Positions 46,216 through 54,574 of a DNA stretch of 64,000 nt are shown here, one piece after another. The stretch comes from Tunturibacter gelidoferens (GTDB lineage: Bacteria; Acidobacteriota; Terriglobia; Terriglobales; Acidobacteriaceae), in assembly GCF_040358255.1 (NCBI RefSeq), contig NZ_CP132938.1:4340001-4404000 (forward strand). Reading direction: 5' to 3'. Position 1 is the stretch's first letter. Every line of letters starts with the position of its first letter. The position numbers and the translations under genes are program-made. The notes beneath the pieces were generated by a model that made no database searches, was not told where the DNA came from, and saw only the letters and a list, made by a program, of their open reading frames with translations.

Positions 46216-46956
46216 TTAGGCATTCATTCCGCCATCAACGGTCAGATTTGCACCGGTGATGTAAGAGGATTCAGGACCGGCGACGAACGCCACCATTGCG
46301 GCGATCTCCTCAACGTTCCCATAGCGGTCGAGTGCTGTGGCGGCCTTCTGCGGTACCGCCCAATCACCCGAGGCGGGATTCAAATCCGTATCGATCGGAC
46401 CCGGCTGCACGTTGTTGACCGTGATGCCCCGGCTGCCGACCTCTCTGGACAGCGCCTGAGTGAACATTTTGACGGCTCCCTTTGTGGCCGCGTAGGGCAC
46501 AAGACCGGGTGCAGCGGCACGCTCGCCCACGCACGAACCGACGTTGATGATTCGGCCACCGTCACCCAAGTGCTTAAGCGCCGCCTGAGTCGCGGCGAAT
46601 ACACCACGGATGTTGATGTTGATCACGAGGTCCATCTCTTCCAGAGTCGCCTCTTCGAACGATTTCGGAATGGCCGTGCCAGCGTTGTTCACAAGTACGT
46701 CCAACCGGCCGAAGGTCGCGACGGTCTTTTCGACCGCGGCTTTGACCGCTTCGACTTTAACAGCGTCTGCTTGGATCGCGACGGCCTTTCCACCGCCGAG
46801 CTCAATCGCCTTGACTACAGCCGCGGCCGCACCAGCGTCCTTGGCGTACGTGAAGGCTACGTTTGCTCCATCTGCAGCCAGACGTTTCGCAATTGCTGCG
46901 CCAATACCCCTGGAACCGCCGGTAACAAGTGCCACTTTGTTTGCTAACTTAGACAT
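46216..46956 (-). CDS. short-chain dehydrogenase/reductase
   Basis: The 246-residue protein is a classical SDR close to 3-oxoacyl-ACP-reductase-like enzymes: GGSRGIG (13-19), LVNNAGTAIP, VGSCVGERAA with the catalytic Ser, PYAATKGAVKMF with Tyr and Lys, VNNVQPGPIDTDLNP and GANLTVDGGMNA. The TYAKDAGAA segment suggests NADPH use. Its promoter region (46957-47120) shares two sequence blocks with the promoter of the PRISE-like gene at 48251, pointing to common control. Confidence 0.93.
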   Translation of the reverse strand: MSKLANKVALVTGGSRGIGAAIAKRLAADGANVAFTYAKDAGAAAAVVKAIELGGGKAVAIQADAVKVEAVKAAVEKTVATFGRLDVLVNNAGTAIPKSFEEATLEEMDLVININIRGVFAATQAALKHLGDGGRIINVGSCVGERAAAPGLVPYAATKGAVKMFTQALSREVGSRGITVNNVQPGPIDTDLNPASGDWAVPQKAATALDRYGNVEEIAAMVAFVAGPESSYITGANLTVDGGMNA

Positions 46957-47033
46957 GGATCTCCTTCGTTTTCTGAAAATGTTTGATCGGTTCGCTGATC
47001 AACTGACCGCCAGCGCATCCTGCTGCCAGACAT

Positions 47034-47094
47034 TCATCTGATGTGTGAGTTCTGAATCAGATTTGGCAGCATCAGGAATACCGACTATTCCTGA
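47034..47094. promoter_or_regulatory. shared box and palindrome upstream of an SDR gene
   Basis: TCATCTGATGTG at 47034-47045 and the perfect palindrome TCAGGAATA-N5-TATTCCTGA at 47072-47094. The same pair of elements, in the same order and at a similar distance, lies upstream of the PRISE-like gene. A further inverted pair, ATCTGAT (47036-47042) and ATCAGAT (47056-47062), overlaps. Confidence 0.65.
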
Positions 47095-47165
47095 AAGGAA
47101 TGGGAAACTGGTGCGATGTGGGAGAGTGACCCCCCGCATCTTCTAACGCACCGCGAAAGCGCAAT

Positions 47166-48251
47166 CTACGGGATGATTCGTTGTTCCCGAAGCTTCGTCA
47201 GTTGTCGTCTGAAACTTTCATGCGTGTCGATGCAATCAGCGAAGCCGGCTTTGCGAATCTTGATTGTGCTTAGGGTTACCTCTTCGCCGAAGTTGAGCAT
47301 CCAGTCCACGAAGTGCCAGTTCGCGATCTGCTCGTACGGCGTTGCATGCAGTCCATAGCGAGCTACTATCGAATCCCACAACGAACCCTTCTCACTCATC
47401 TCCGAAACTGTAGACAGAGCAAGAGGCTCTGCCACGGGAAGATCATAAAAAAACGCCAACTCGTTCCAAAGCTGCCGCCAACGGTAGAGGTCCCCGTTGG
47501 ACACATTGAAGATCTCGTTACGTGCCTTGTCTTCGTCGAGCGCCCACAGGGTGGCCCGTCCAAACAACTCTGCATCGGTGGTTTCTTGAAGTGTGTTCCA
47601 TCCTTCGCGGCGGCCTGGAAACCGCAACGGAATTCCAAGTTCGCGGCTCATCGCAGCATAGGTAGCTAGGCTCGTGACAAGATTCATCGGCGAATTTAAG
47701 CTCGGCCCCATCACGAGATGCGGGCGCAAGACCGTCCAGGTCGCTCCATTCTTGCTGGACCAAGCGGCAACGATGTCCTCCTGTTGGTGATAGTGGATCG
47801 GTGCGATAAGACGGGGTTCAGTTTCTTTTGCGGGAGCGTTGAACGAGCCTAGACTGAATCCATAAGATTTGGCCCCGCCCGCCAGAACGATGTGTTTGAG
47901 AGGGATATTCCGCGCCGCAAGGGCTTCAAGTGTGTTTGTCAGCATCCTGGCATTGGGTGCTACGGTTTCGGCCATCGTCGGCTTCTCAACATAGGCCGCG
48001 TAAACCAGATCGGTCACGGTATCCAGATTCGAGAAAGCCTTGATCGTGCTGTCACGATCCATAAGATCGACGCTAATGTGGCGGGGTGGGATTTGGGCGC
48101 GATATGTCGGCGCAGGCCGGCGCGCTGCTGTAGTGATACGCCAGACCGGGTTAGCGGCAACAGCGTCGATCACTCCTGTTCCAAGCACGCCATATGGACC
48201 AACGAGCAGGATTTCACGGTCCGAAGCTGACTCTTTAGAGGTCGGGGTCAT
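47166..48251 (-). CDS. PRISE-like extended SDR (progesterone 5-beta-reductase/iridoid synthase type)
   Basis: The 361-residue protein begins with the cofactor motif LLVGPYGVLGTGVIDAVAANP, a G-x-x-G-x-x-G variant. It continues with TAARRPAP, ISVDLMDRDST and VYAAYVEKP, and a central HIVLAGGAKSYGFSLG block with the YGF/Tyr region of PRISE enzymes, then WTVLRPHLVMGPS and NEIFNVSNGDLYRWRQLW. PRISE enzymes reduce conjugated enones with NADPH. It is divergent from the LysR gene, whose product likely controls it. Confidence 0.83.
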   Translation of the reverse strand: MTPTSKESASDREILLVGPYGVLGTGVIDAVAANPVWRITTAARRPAPTYRAQIPPRHISVDLMDRDSTIKAFSNLDTVTDLVYAAYVEKPTMAETVAPNARMLTNTLEALAARNIPLKHIVLAGGAKSYGFSLGSFNAPAKETEPRLIAPIHYHQQEDIVAAWSSKNGATWTVLRPHLVMGPSLNSPMNLVTSLATYAAMSRELGIPLRFPGRREGWNTLQETTDAELFGRATLWALDEDKARNEIFNVSNGDLYRWRQLWNELAFFYDLPVAEPLALSTVSEMSEKGSLWDSIVARYGLHATPYEQIANWHFVDWMLNFGEEVTLSTIKIRKAGFADCIDTHESFRRQLTKLREQRIIP

Positions 48252-48294
48252 CGAGGTTTCCTTCCATGTCGTGTTGAGTGGTATTAAGCGACGC

Positions 48295-48353
48295 TCATCT
48301 GATGTGCCATTCCTGCAAGAAGATATGGTGCTTCGAGGAATTCAAGCAATTCC
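48295..48353. promoter_or_regulatory. shared box and palindrome between PRISE-like and LysR genes
   Basis: TCATCTGATGTG at 48295-48306 and the palindrome GGAATT-N5-AATTCC at 48337-48353. Compare 47034-47045 and 47072-47094: identical 12-mer and a palindrome of the same core (GGAATW-N5-WATTCC). A LysR binding site is the likely explanation. Confidence 0.65.
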
Positions 48354-48431
48354 AGATGGGAATACTCACTCAAGACGTGAATCCTTCTCTAGCAAAATAC
48401 AATCCATTCCACAGAGGAATAGGGAGGCTGT

Positions 48432-49340
48432 ATGGACCGATTGGATGCGATGCAAGCGTTCGTCCGAGTGATTGAGAAAGGGAGCTTCTCCGCAGTTGCG
48501 AAAGAACGTGGAATTGGTCAGCCTGCTGTTAGCAAACAGATTTCCTCCCTTGAAGAGGAACTCGGCACCGAGTTGATTCACCGCACTTCTCGTTCCATTG
48601 CTCTGACTGAGGCAGGCCGCGACTTTTACGAGTCAGCCTTGCGCATTCTCGACGATTTTGAAAACGCGACTTCGCGAATTGGTCGAGGCCAGACCGCCCC
48701 GAAAGGCCTCATTCGAGTAGCCGTTCCTCCCACATTCGCCCGCCTCCATATGGTGTCAAAGCTGCCTGCATTTTTTACTGCCTACCCTGATATAGCGATC
48801 GAGATGTCCACATCGGAAAGTCCCGCAACAATCATCGAAGACGGATTCGACTTGGCAATCCACTCCGGTGACCTCCCGGACTCCACCCTGGTTGCGCGAA
48901 GACTGGGGCAGACGATGACCGTTCTCGTCGCGACCCCCCAGTACCTCGCACGTTACGGAGCACCGGAATCACCTGAGGATCTTAGCCGCTTTCGATCCGT
49001 CGTCTTTGTCGAACGAGGTTCCATACAGCCGTGGAGCTTTGGCTCTGGACAAGATGTGAAGCGTGTTGTCCCCACAGGAGTCTTTAGAACCGACGATATT
49101 GAACAGATGAGGATGGGTGTCCTTGAGCATTTAGGTATTGCTCAGGCGCCGGCATGGCTCTTCGCTGCAGAGCTCAGAGAAGGTACAGTTGTACGTCTTC
49201 TCACTCCGTTTGAACGGACAGTGCCGATCCTTGCTGTGCGGCCGGCGAGCCGCAGGATGTCTGCCAAAGTTCGCATCTTCATAGAGCACCTAGAGAAGAC
49301 TTTTGCACTTTGTTTCCAGTTCAATCCACGACCCAACTAG
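48432..49340 (+). CDS. LysR-family transcriptional regulator
   Basis: The 302-residue protein has the LysR winged helix at the N-terminus (DAMQAFVRVIEKGSFSAVAKERGIGQPAVSKQISSLEEELGTELIHRTSRSIALTEAG) and a periplasmic-binding-like effector domain (GLIRVAVPPTFARLHMVSKLPAFFTAYPDIAIEM, DLAIHSGDLPDSTLVARRLG). GGGAGG precedes the ATG. It is divergent from the PRISE-like gene, the usual arrangement for a LysR protein and its main target. Confidence 0.93.
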   Translation: MDRLDAMQAFVRVIEKGSFSAVAKERGIGQPAVSKQISSLEEELGTELIHRTSRSIALTEAGRDFYESALRILDDFENATSRIGRGQTAPKGLIRVAVPPTFARLHMVSKLPAFFTAYPDIAIEMSTSESPATIIEDGFDLAIHSGDLPDSTLVARRLGQTMTVLVATPQYLARYGAPESPEDLSRFRSVVFVERGSIQPWSFGSGQDVKRVVPTGVFRTDDIEQMRMGVLEHLGIAQAPAWLFAAELREGTVVRLLTPFERTVPILAVRPASRRMSAKVRIFIEHLEKTFALCFQFNPRPN

Positions 49341-49533
49341 TACTGTGACGGGATCTTCGGCCATCAAGACAAGGAACTGCAACTCAACTCCGCGGGTGAT
49401 GACGAATCATTACTTCCGAGAAGAGCGTTTTACAGGACTAATATTCCAACGTTGCTCAATGAGTGCGTTGGCCTGTGACGGTCGGGTTGACCGGCTGCGA
49501 AGGCGCGCCGAAAATGGCATACTGGTTGGCACT

Positions 49534-50613
49534 ATGGGGAGGCGCCTGGTACCTTCGCAGAGCTTTGGGTCTGGCTGGTTATGGCGGGTATGGCTAGGTT
49601 TACTGGGTGCGGGTTGCGGATGGGCTCAGCAGACTTCGCCCGCGAACGACGCACCCATAACGACGCTGCATGTGTATACGAACCTGGCGCAGGTTCCGAC
49701 ACTTGTGTTGACGAAGAGGCACAAGGAGATGACGCCGGTGCCGCCTGCGCAATTTCGGCTGAGCCTTGACTCGGGACCGGCGGTTCCACCGACTTATGTG
49801 CGGATGGAGGGCGACGACCCGATCTCGATGGCGATCCTGATCGACACGATGGTACCGAAGAGCGAATTGCTGCCCCGAGTGCAAGAAGCGGTGACGGGGT
49901 TAGCGCGTGGGTCCCTGGGCCCGCAAGACCGGGTATCCATCTATGCGATGGGCTGCGACCTCACCCTTGTAGCCGACCAGATTACGCCAGATGCGAAGTC
50001 TCTGGAGAACGCGATGAACACTGCGATGGCGGCGTGGGCGATCCGGCAGAGGACGGGTTCAGGCGTTACGGTTTCAAATGCACATTCCAGGGCTTGCAAG
50101 CCCCTTTGGGATGCACTGTCGTATGTGACCGAGAAACTCCATCAACAGCCGGGGCGGAGAGTGCTCGTCACAATCTCTGATGGGGCGGACTCGGGAAGCA
50201 ACAAGGCAACGTGGTGGACGGTGCAGGAGCGTGGGCAGATAGAGTCGGTGGCCATCTTCGGGGTGCTGACGACCGGGAGCGCGGACCCAGAGGACCCGTT
50301 CGACATTATTTGTGAACTGACGGGCGGCGTGGAGCTGTTTGCGACCAAACGGACACTGGACCAGACGCTTCAAGAGCTGGTAACCATGGTGCGCCAACGG
50401 TACATCCTGGAGTTTCCGCGAAGCGACGATTTCAAGCCGGGGCATCACAGTATCGCAGTGTCCATTTTGAATGGTAAGGCGTATATCCGAACGACGGGAG
50501 TGACCTTCCCGGTCGCGAACCCGAAGGTGCTTGCCGACCCGACTACGCTGCACCCGGAGGTGGAGGCTCCGAAGCCGGGCTCGCGGAGGGTATTGCCGCC
50601 ACCTCCGAACTAG
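49534..50613 (+). CDS. exported VWFA-related acidobacterial domain protein
   Basis: The ATG at 49534 gives a signal peptide (SGWLWRVWLGLLGAGCGWA-Q) and a 359-residue protein. The domain is the VWFA-like fold of the acidobacterial TIGR03436 type: LVLTKRHKEMTPVPPAQFRLSLDSG, PISMAILIDTMVPKSELLPRV, GPQDRVSIYAMG, LWDALSYVTEKLHQQPGRRVLVTISDGADSGS and YILEFPRSDDFKPGHHSIAVSI. The metal site begins with Asp-Thr-Met rather than Asp-x-Ser-x-Ser, so metal binding may be lost. The longer upstream frame runs into the LysR gene and is rejected. Role unknown; probably periplasmic adhesion or assembly. Confidence 0.83.
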   Translation: MGRRLVPSQSFGSGWLWRVWLGLLGAGCGWAQQTSPANDAPITTLHVYTNLAQVPTLVLTKRHKEMTPVPPAQFRLSLDSGPAVPPTYVRMEGDDPISMAILIDTMVPKSELLPRVQEAVTGLARGSLGPQDRVSIYAMGCDLTLVADQITPDAKSLENAMNTAMAAWAIRQRTGSGVTVSNAHSRACKPLWDALSYVTEKLHQQPGRRVLVTISDGADSGSNKATWWTVQERGQIESVAIFGVLTTGSADPEDPFDIICELTGGVELFATKRTLDQTLQELVTMVRQRYILEFPRSDDFKPGHHSIAVSILNGKAYIRTTGVTFPVANPKVLADPTTLHPEVEAPKPGSRRVLPPPPN

Positions 50614-51113
50614 GCGGTAGGCATGCAACAACCCGGCACCGTCGTCAGCATCGGCTTGTCGGACAAGATGAGTGCTGCCAACCCTTCTCGTTATGGATTT
50701 TTCAATAGTGTGATGGATCGCCAATGGACTCAGCGACACCTGATAAGTAACGATAGGTCGGCTTTTGGGAAGTAGTAACCTGATTCCTTGAAAACGGCGT
50801 TATGACAAACTTCGACCTTGAACTTGCCGCAAACACTGGTGGTCTCAATGGGTCGACGCAACACTCAGCTCAGACCCACATTCATTGAAAACAAAATCTA
50901 AAAGCGCTGGCTAGGGTTAGATCAGCCGGAACCTACCCTGGCTAGGTTTTGGCCACATCAGCCAAACAGATCGATTCTTCAGGGTAAGCATTTTGCGGAT
51001 CAGCTGATTAGATAGTGTTGCATCGACCGGTTGAGCTGGCACTGACTTTCGAGGAACGGGCGGACCCGAACCTTGCACGGGCTCGGGATTGGCGTCATCA
51101 TTTTGCTATCGAG
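50614..51113. other. 500-base gap without a gene
   Basis: Nothing coding is convincing. A short direct repeat CTGGCTAGG lies near 50908 and 50938. Confidence 0.4.
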
Positions 51114-51438
51114 ATGCTTTGGTGTTGGCGATGCAAAGCTGACGTGCCGAGCCTCGATGAGGCTGAGTACGCTCAGGTGGCCCAACTCTACAGTGAGTCG
51201 ATCAAGGGCACGAAGAGAATTCGAGGAGATCATTCGCTGCCGCTGGCCTCTACAAGAGCTATTCGCGCAGGTACGGAATCGTTACGAGCAATTGACCGGG
51301 ATGAAGGATTGTCATGAGAACGCGGTGATGCACCACCGGCTATCGCTTTATGGTCCCCCGTGTGAGCGGTGCGGTAAACCTTTACGAACCCCGCTCGCCA
51401 AGCTGTGTGGAGGCTGCATGTTTCCCGTGAGTCGCTGA
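51114..51438 (+). pseudogene. zinc-ribbon protein, broken by a frameshift
   Basis: The front, from the ATG at 51114, reads [34 protein letters not shown]. From about 51215 the sensible sequence continues in the next frame: [71 protein letters not shown]. Together they make a known small-protein layout with an N-terminal WCWRCK motif and a C-terminal CxxC-CxxC zinc ribbon. One surplus base (or two missing) in CGAAGAGAATTC explains the break. No function is known for the family. Confidence 0.75.
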
Positions 51439-51739
51439 AGTTGCCGAAAACCTGACTTCACAGGCACAACCGCGTAACTTCCGGTTTGCCCGTCAACCGG
51501 GAGGAACTAGGTAGTTGGAGGGCCGAACCGGGGATCACTTCCGCTATGCCGACTTGGTTACTAAATTCGCTGTCACGCGCGGAAAACTTTGGGACGGATA
51601 GAACTGCAATGGTTGCAATCGCCTACTAAAGCGTATACGGCATCTAAATGCCGTCCGGTTTGGAGACTGTCAGCGAAGACTCCTTTTCGGACATGGCTCC
51701 GCAACCCGGCCTTGACCGTTTCGCATCTCAAGTCCATAG
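51439..51739. repeat. family C fragment in a 301-base gap
   Basis: TTCCGGTTTGCCCGTCAACC followed by GGGAGG at about 51479-51504 is a diverged, inverted form of the family C core. No gene is seen in the rest of the gap. Confidence 0.4.
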
Positions 51740-54319
51740 ATGAAAGTTCTGAAAGTTGCGGTCTGTCTTCTCGCCATGTCTTTCACGGCGGCTCTTCGAG
51801 CTGACGACAAAGCACGCTTTGACCTGGCCGGTCCTACGATCGACATCCGCGTGACGCGAGGAGGTTCGACGCTGCCCATCGCCCAGATCCCAAACCTTCA
51901 GCCAGGCGACAAGATATGGATCAAGGCTGATCTTCCGCCGAGCCAGTCGAACCATTTGATACTGATCGTTGCCTTTCTTCGCGGCACGACAAATGAGCCT
52001 CCTGACAATTGGTTCACTGAGATCGATACATGGGAAAAGAAAACTGCTGAAGGCACAACCATCACCGTTCCGAAGGAAGCTGAGGAGGCCTTGCTTTTTG
52101 TCGCGCCTGAGACCGGAGGCGACTTCAAGACGCTTCGCTCCGCCGTCAAGGGCAAACCTGGCCTGTTCATTCGCGCCGATGCCGATCTTAATGAAGCATC
52201 CTTCGAGCAGCAGCGCATCGAGCGCTATCTCGCCGCCATGAAGACGGTCCCGCAAGATGACCCGAAAGCCATTGAGGAACATTCCGCCAAGCTTGCCGCC
52301 ACACTAGCACTCAAGCCGAACGCTGATTGCTTCAAACAGCCCGTCGATCAACAGGTAATCTGCCTGACCCAGGCCAGCGCTCCAGTTCTCCTCGATGATG
52401 GGCATGGGCAGAGCATTGCAGAGGCGATATCTGCCGGTCCATCCTCTGACTTTATCAACGCAGCTTCCTATACACAGCCTGTCGGAGCTGGGCTCTACTC
52501 GGCGTATGTCGGCGCAGTTGTCGATCTCGTTCACCTCGTCGGCATGCTGCGCACGGCGCAGTACCAGTACATTCCCGGACTCAGTTTCCCGGAAGGCGCG
52601 TCACTCAGCTTGAGGCTCAACGCGCCGCCCTCCTTCCACAAGCCCGAATCGGTCATCGTCATGGGTCTGCCCGCCATTCAGAAAGCCAAGCTGCCGCTGC
52701 TTCATCCCCACGATCCCAACCAGGTCGCCTGTTTGTTGCAGCCTAAGATAACTATTCCTCTGGAGGGCGCGCCGCTTGTTTTTTCGAGCAGCTTCGCGCA
52801 CGGTCTGGTTCTGCACCTAAACCGAACTGGTGCGTCTACGGATATACCCCTGACGCCTGATGCGTTCGAAGGCGGACTTGTCGGGGCGAAAGAAGAGAAG
52901 AGTGAGCCACTGAAAGACCCGCAGCCTCAAGGCGATAACATGCTAGCCGCGAAACCAGACGTCAAGATCGGCGCGACAACCGATTTGACCATCACGGGAA
53001 CCGTCCGTGGCTATTGGGGCTTCGATTCCTTCGAGGGCCCCACGATTACAGTCCAGCAGATCAAAGGCAAGGATTGGAAGATTGTGGACAGCACCCAGCT
53101 GCTGGCCGGGCAGGACAATCACCTTTCGCTTAGAGCTGACGGCAGCGCCTGCGTCCAGCACATTGCCCTTGCGAGCGACAACGCGAAAGATGTAAACGTC
53201 TCCTTCAAGCCTGCCGCAGGCAAAGATGCGAAAAACACGCTTGCTTTGGACGTTTCGCTCAAGACCGTTCAACCTGGCGGTTATTCACTTGCTATCCAAC
53301 AGTACGGCGACTCGGATAGAGACAAGGTCCCGCTCACCGCGTACACCGCCGGCATCCAGCTCGATGACCTTAAGATCCACGGCGGCGACAAGATAGCCGT
53401 ACTGACCGGGGAGGGCCTCAAGGATGTGGTCTCTGTCCAAATCGGCAAGCAGACCTTCACGCTCAGCGGCGAAGGTAATGACGACAAGACGATACATCTT
53501 CAGGCCGACACCGGTGTCTCGCCCGACAACGGCTCCAACGCGACGGCGAAGCTGAAAGACGGCCGCACGATGCCCGTCAGGATCTCCGCCGAAGCTGCGC
53601 GCCCGGAGCTGACGTTGCTTTCGTTCAAGGTCACATCAGCCCAGAAGGATGGCGGGCTACCCGTCAGCGTTGGTTCAAAGGACGACATCCTGCTCGAGGG
53701 TAAACTCACCTTTGTAGTGCAAACGAAGGACGTCTTTCTCCGTACACAGACCATTGAAGTCTCTGCCACCGATGGCTCAGTACACAGCACCCTCTCTCTT
53801 GCTACAAATGACCTCGTGCTCCAGGATGACCATACAGCCGTTGCCACGTTGGATCTTTTGAAGGCGTTCGGTCAATCAGCCTTTGGCAAATTGCAGATGC
53901 GTCCGGTCGCGGCAGACGGAACGCCGGGAAACTGGACGCCGCTTGGCATTCTCGTTCGCGCGCCGCAGATCACAGCAATCCTCTGCACCTCCGCAGACGC
54001 TCCTACCTGCACTGTCGAAGGGAACAACTTATTCCTGGTGCAGTCGTTTGGCGCAACAAAGGATTTTGCCAGGACGGCCGATGTACCCACTGGCTTTGCC
54101 GAAAATAACTTCACCGTGCCGACGCCGGCTGACGGAGCAACGTTGTATCTCAAGTTGCGCGATGATCCCAGTGCGGTCGCTACTGTAACTCTGCTAACAC
54201 CCGTGCAGGAACCGACATCGTCTGCCACATCAACAGCTCGGACTGCAACCCCAGCACCTGAAGCAGCACCTGCGGCACAAGACACAACAACGGCACCTTC
54301 ATCCAAACCTGACCGATAA
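51740..54319 (+). CDS. large exported protein of unknown function
   Basis: I do not recognise the family. The 859-residue product has a signal peptide (KVLKVAVCLLAMSFTAALRA-D). Residues 25-190 include GDKIWIKADLPPSQSNHLILIVAFLRGTTNEPPDNWFTEIDTW and a helical QQRIERYLAAMKTV segment; a middle part has ASYTQPVGAGLYSAYVGAVVDLVHL. The C-terminal half consists of beta-rich repeats (LTFVVQTKDVFLRTQTIEVSATDGSVHSTL) like IPT/TIG or Ig-like domains. The last ~40 residues are Ala/Thr/Pro-rich and low-complexity. It looks like a periplasmic or outer-surface structural protein. It stands alone. Confidence 0.68.
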   Translation: MKVLKVAVCLLAMSFTAALRADDKARFDLAGPTIDIRVTRGGSTLPIAQIPNLQPGDKIWIKADLPPSQSNHLILIVAFLRGTTNEPPDNWFTEIDTWEKKTAEGTTITVPKEAEEALLFVAPETGGDFKTLRSAVKGKPGLFIRADADLNEASFEQQRIERYLAAMKTVPQDDPKAIEEHSAKLAATLALKPNADCFKQPVDQQVICLTQASAPVLLDDGHGQSIAEAISAGPSSDFINAASYTQPVGAGLYSAYVGAVVDLVHLVGMLRTAQYQYIPGLSFPEGASLSLRLNAPPSFHKPESVIVMGLPAIQKAKLPLLHPHDPNQVACLLQPKITIPLEGAPLVFSSSFAHGLVLHLNRTGASTDIPLTPDAFEGGLVGAKEEKSEPLKDPQPQGDNMLAAKPDVKIGATTDLTITGTVRGYWGFDSFEGPTITVQQIKGKDWKIVDSTQLLAGQDNHLSLRADGSACVQHIALASDNAKDVNVSFKPAAGKDAKNTLALDVSLKTVQPGGYSLAIQQYGDSDRDKVPLTAYTAGIQLDDLKIHGGDKIAVLTGEGLKDVVSVQIGKQTFTLSGEGNDDKTIHLQADTGVSPDNGSNATAKLKDGRTMPVRISAEAARPELTLLSFKVTSAQKDGGLPVSVGSKDDILLEGKLTFVVQTKDVFLRTQTIEVSATDGSVHSTLSLATNDLVLQDDHTAVATLDLLKAFGQSAFGKLQMRPVAADGTPGNWTPLGILVRAPQITAILCTSADAPTCTVEGNNLFLVQSFGATKDFARTADVPTGFAENNFTVPTPADGATLYLKLRDDPSAVATVTLLTPVQEPTSSATSTARTATPAPEAAPAAQDTTTAPSSKPDR

Positions 54320-54411
54320 CACCAGACAGTTTCGCTCAGTAAGCCCTCAAAACAGTTTGGCCGCTCTTTGCGTATTCTTGGGGATCGACGATCAATCCGG
54401 AATCGGTGCTA

Positions 54412-54555
54412 CTTGATACGGATTAGTCCTCACAAACGCCGCAGGATCCACCAACCCTTTGAGTTTCCGAGCGGCGGTCAAAACCCACGCGGGCGCGGCT
54501 GCTGCCAACACTGACGGGAGGAAGGTGCGATTTACCCGTCATCCGGGAGCAATGA
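54412..54555 (-). repeat. family C repeat with coding remnant, inverted copy
   Basis: On the minus strand the order is CCCGGATGACGGGTAAATCG, CACCTTCC, then an open stretch PSVLAAAAPAWVLTAARKLKGLVDP ending AFVRTNPYQVAPIPD and a stop. It matches the segment at 39169-39300 on the other strand. The remnant looks like the C-terminal end of an oxidoreductase, but this is unsure. Confidence 0.6.
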
Positions 54556-54574
54556 GATCTCTACGCCTGGCGTT

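Noticed and set aside
49303-49533. Long N-terminal extension of the VWFA-related protein
   Set aside because: It overlaps the end of the LysR gene and precedes an evident signal peptide that begins at 49534.
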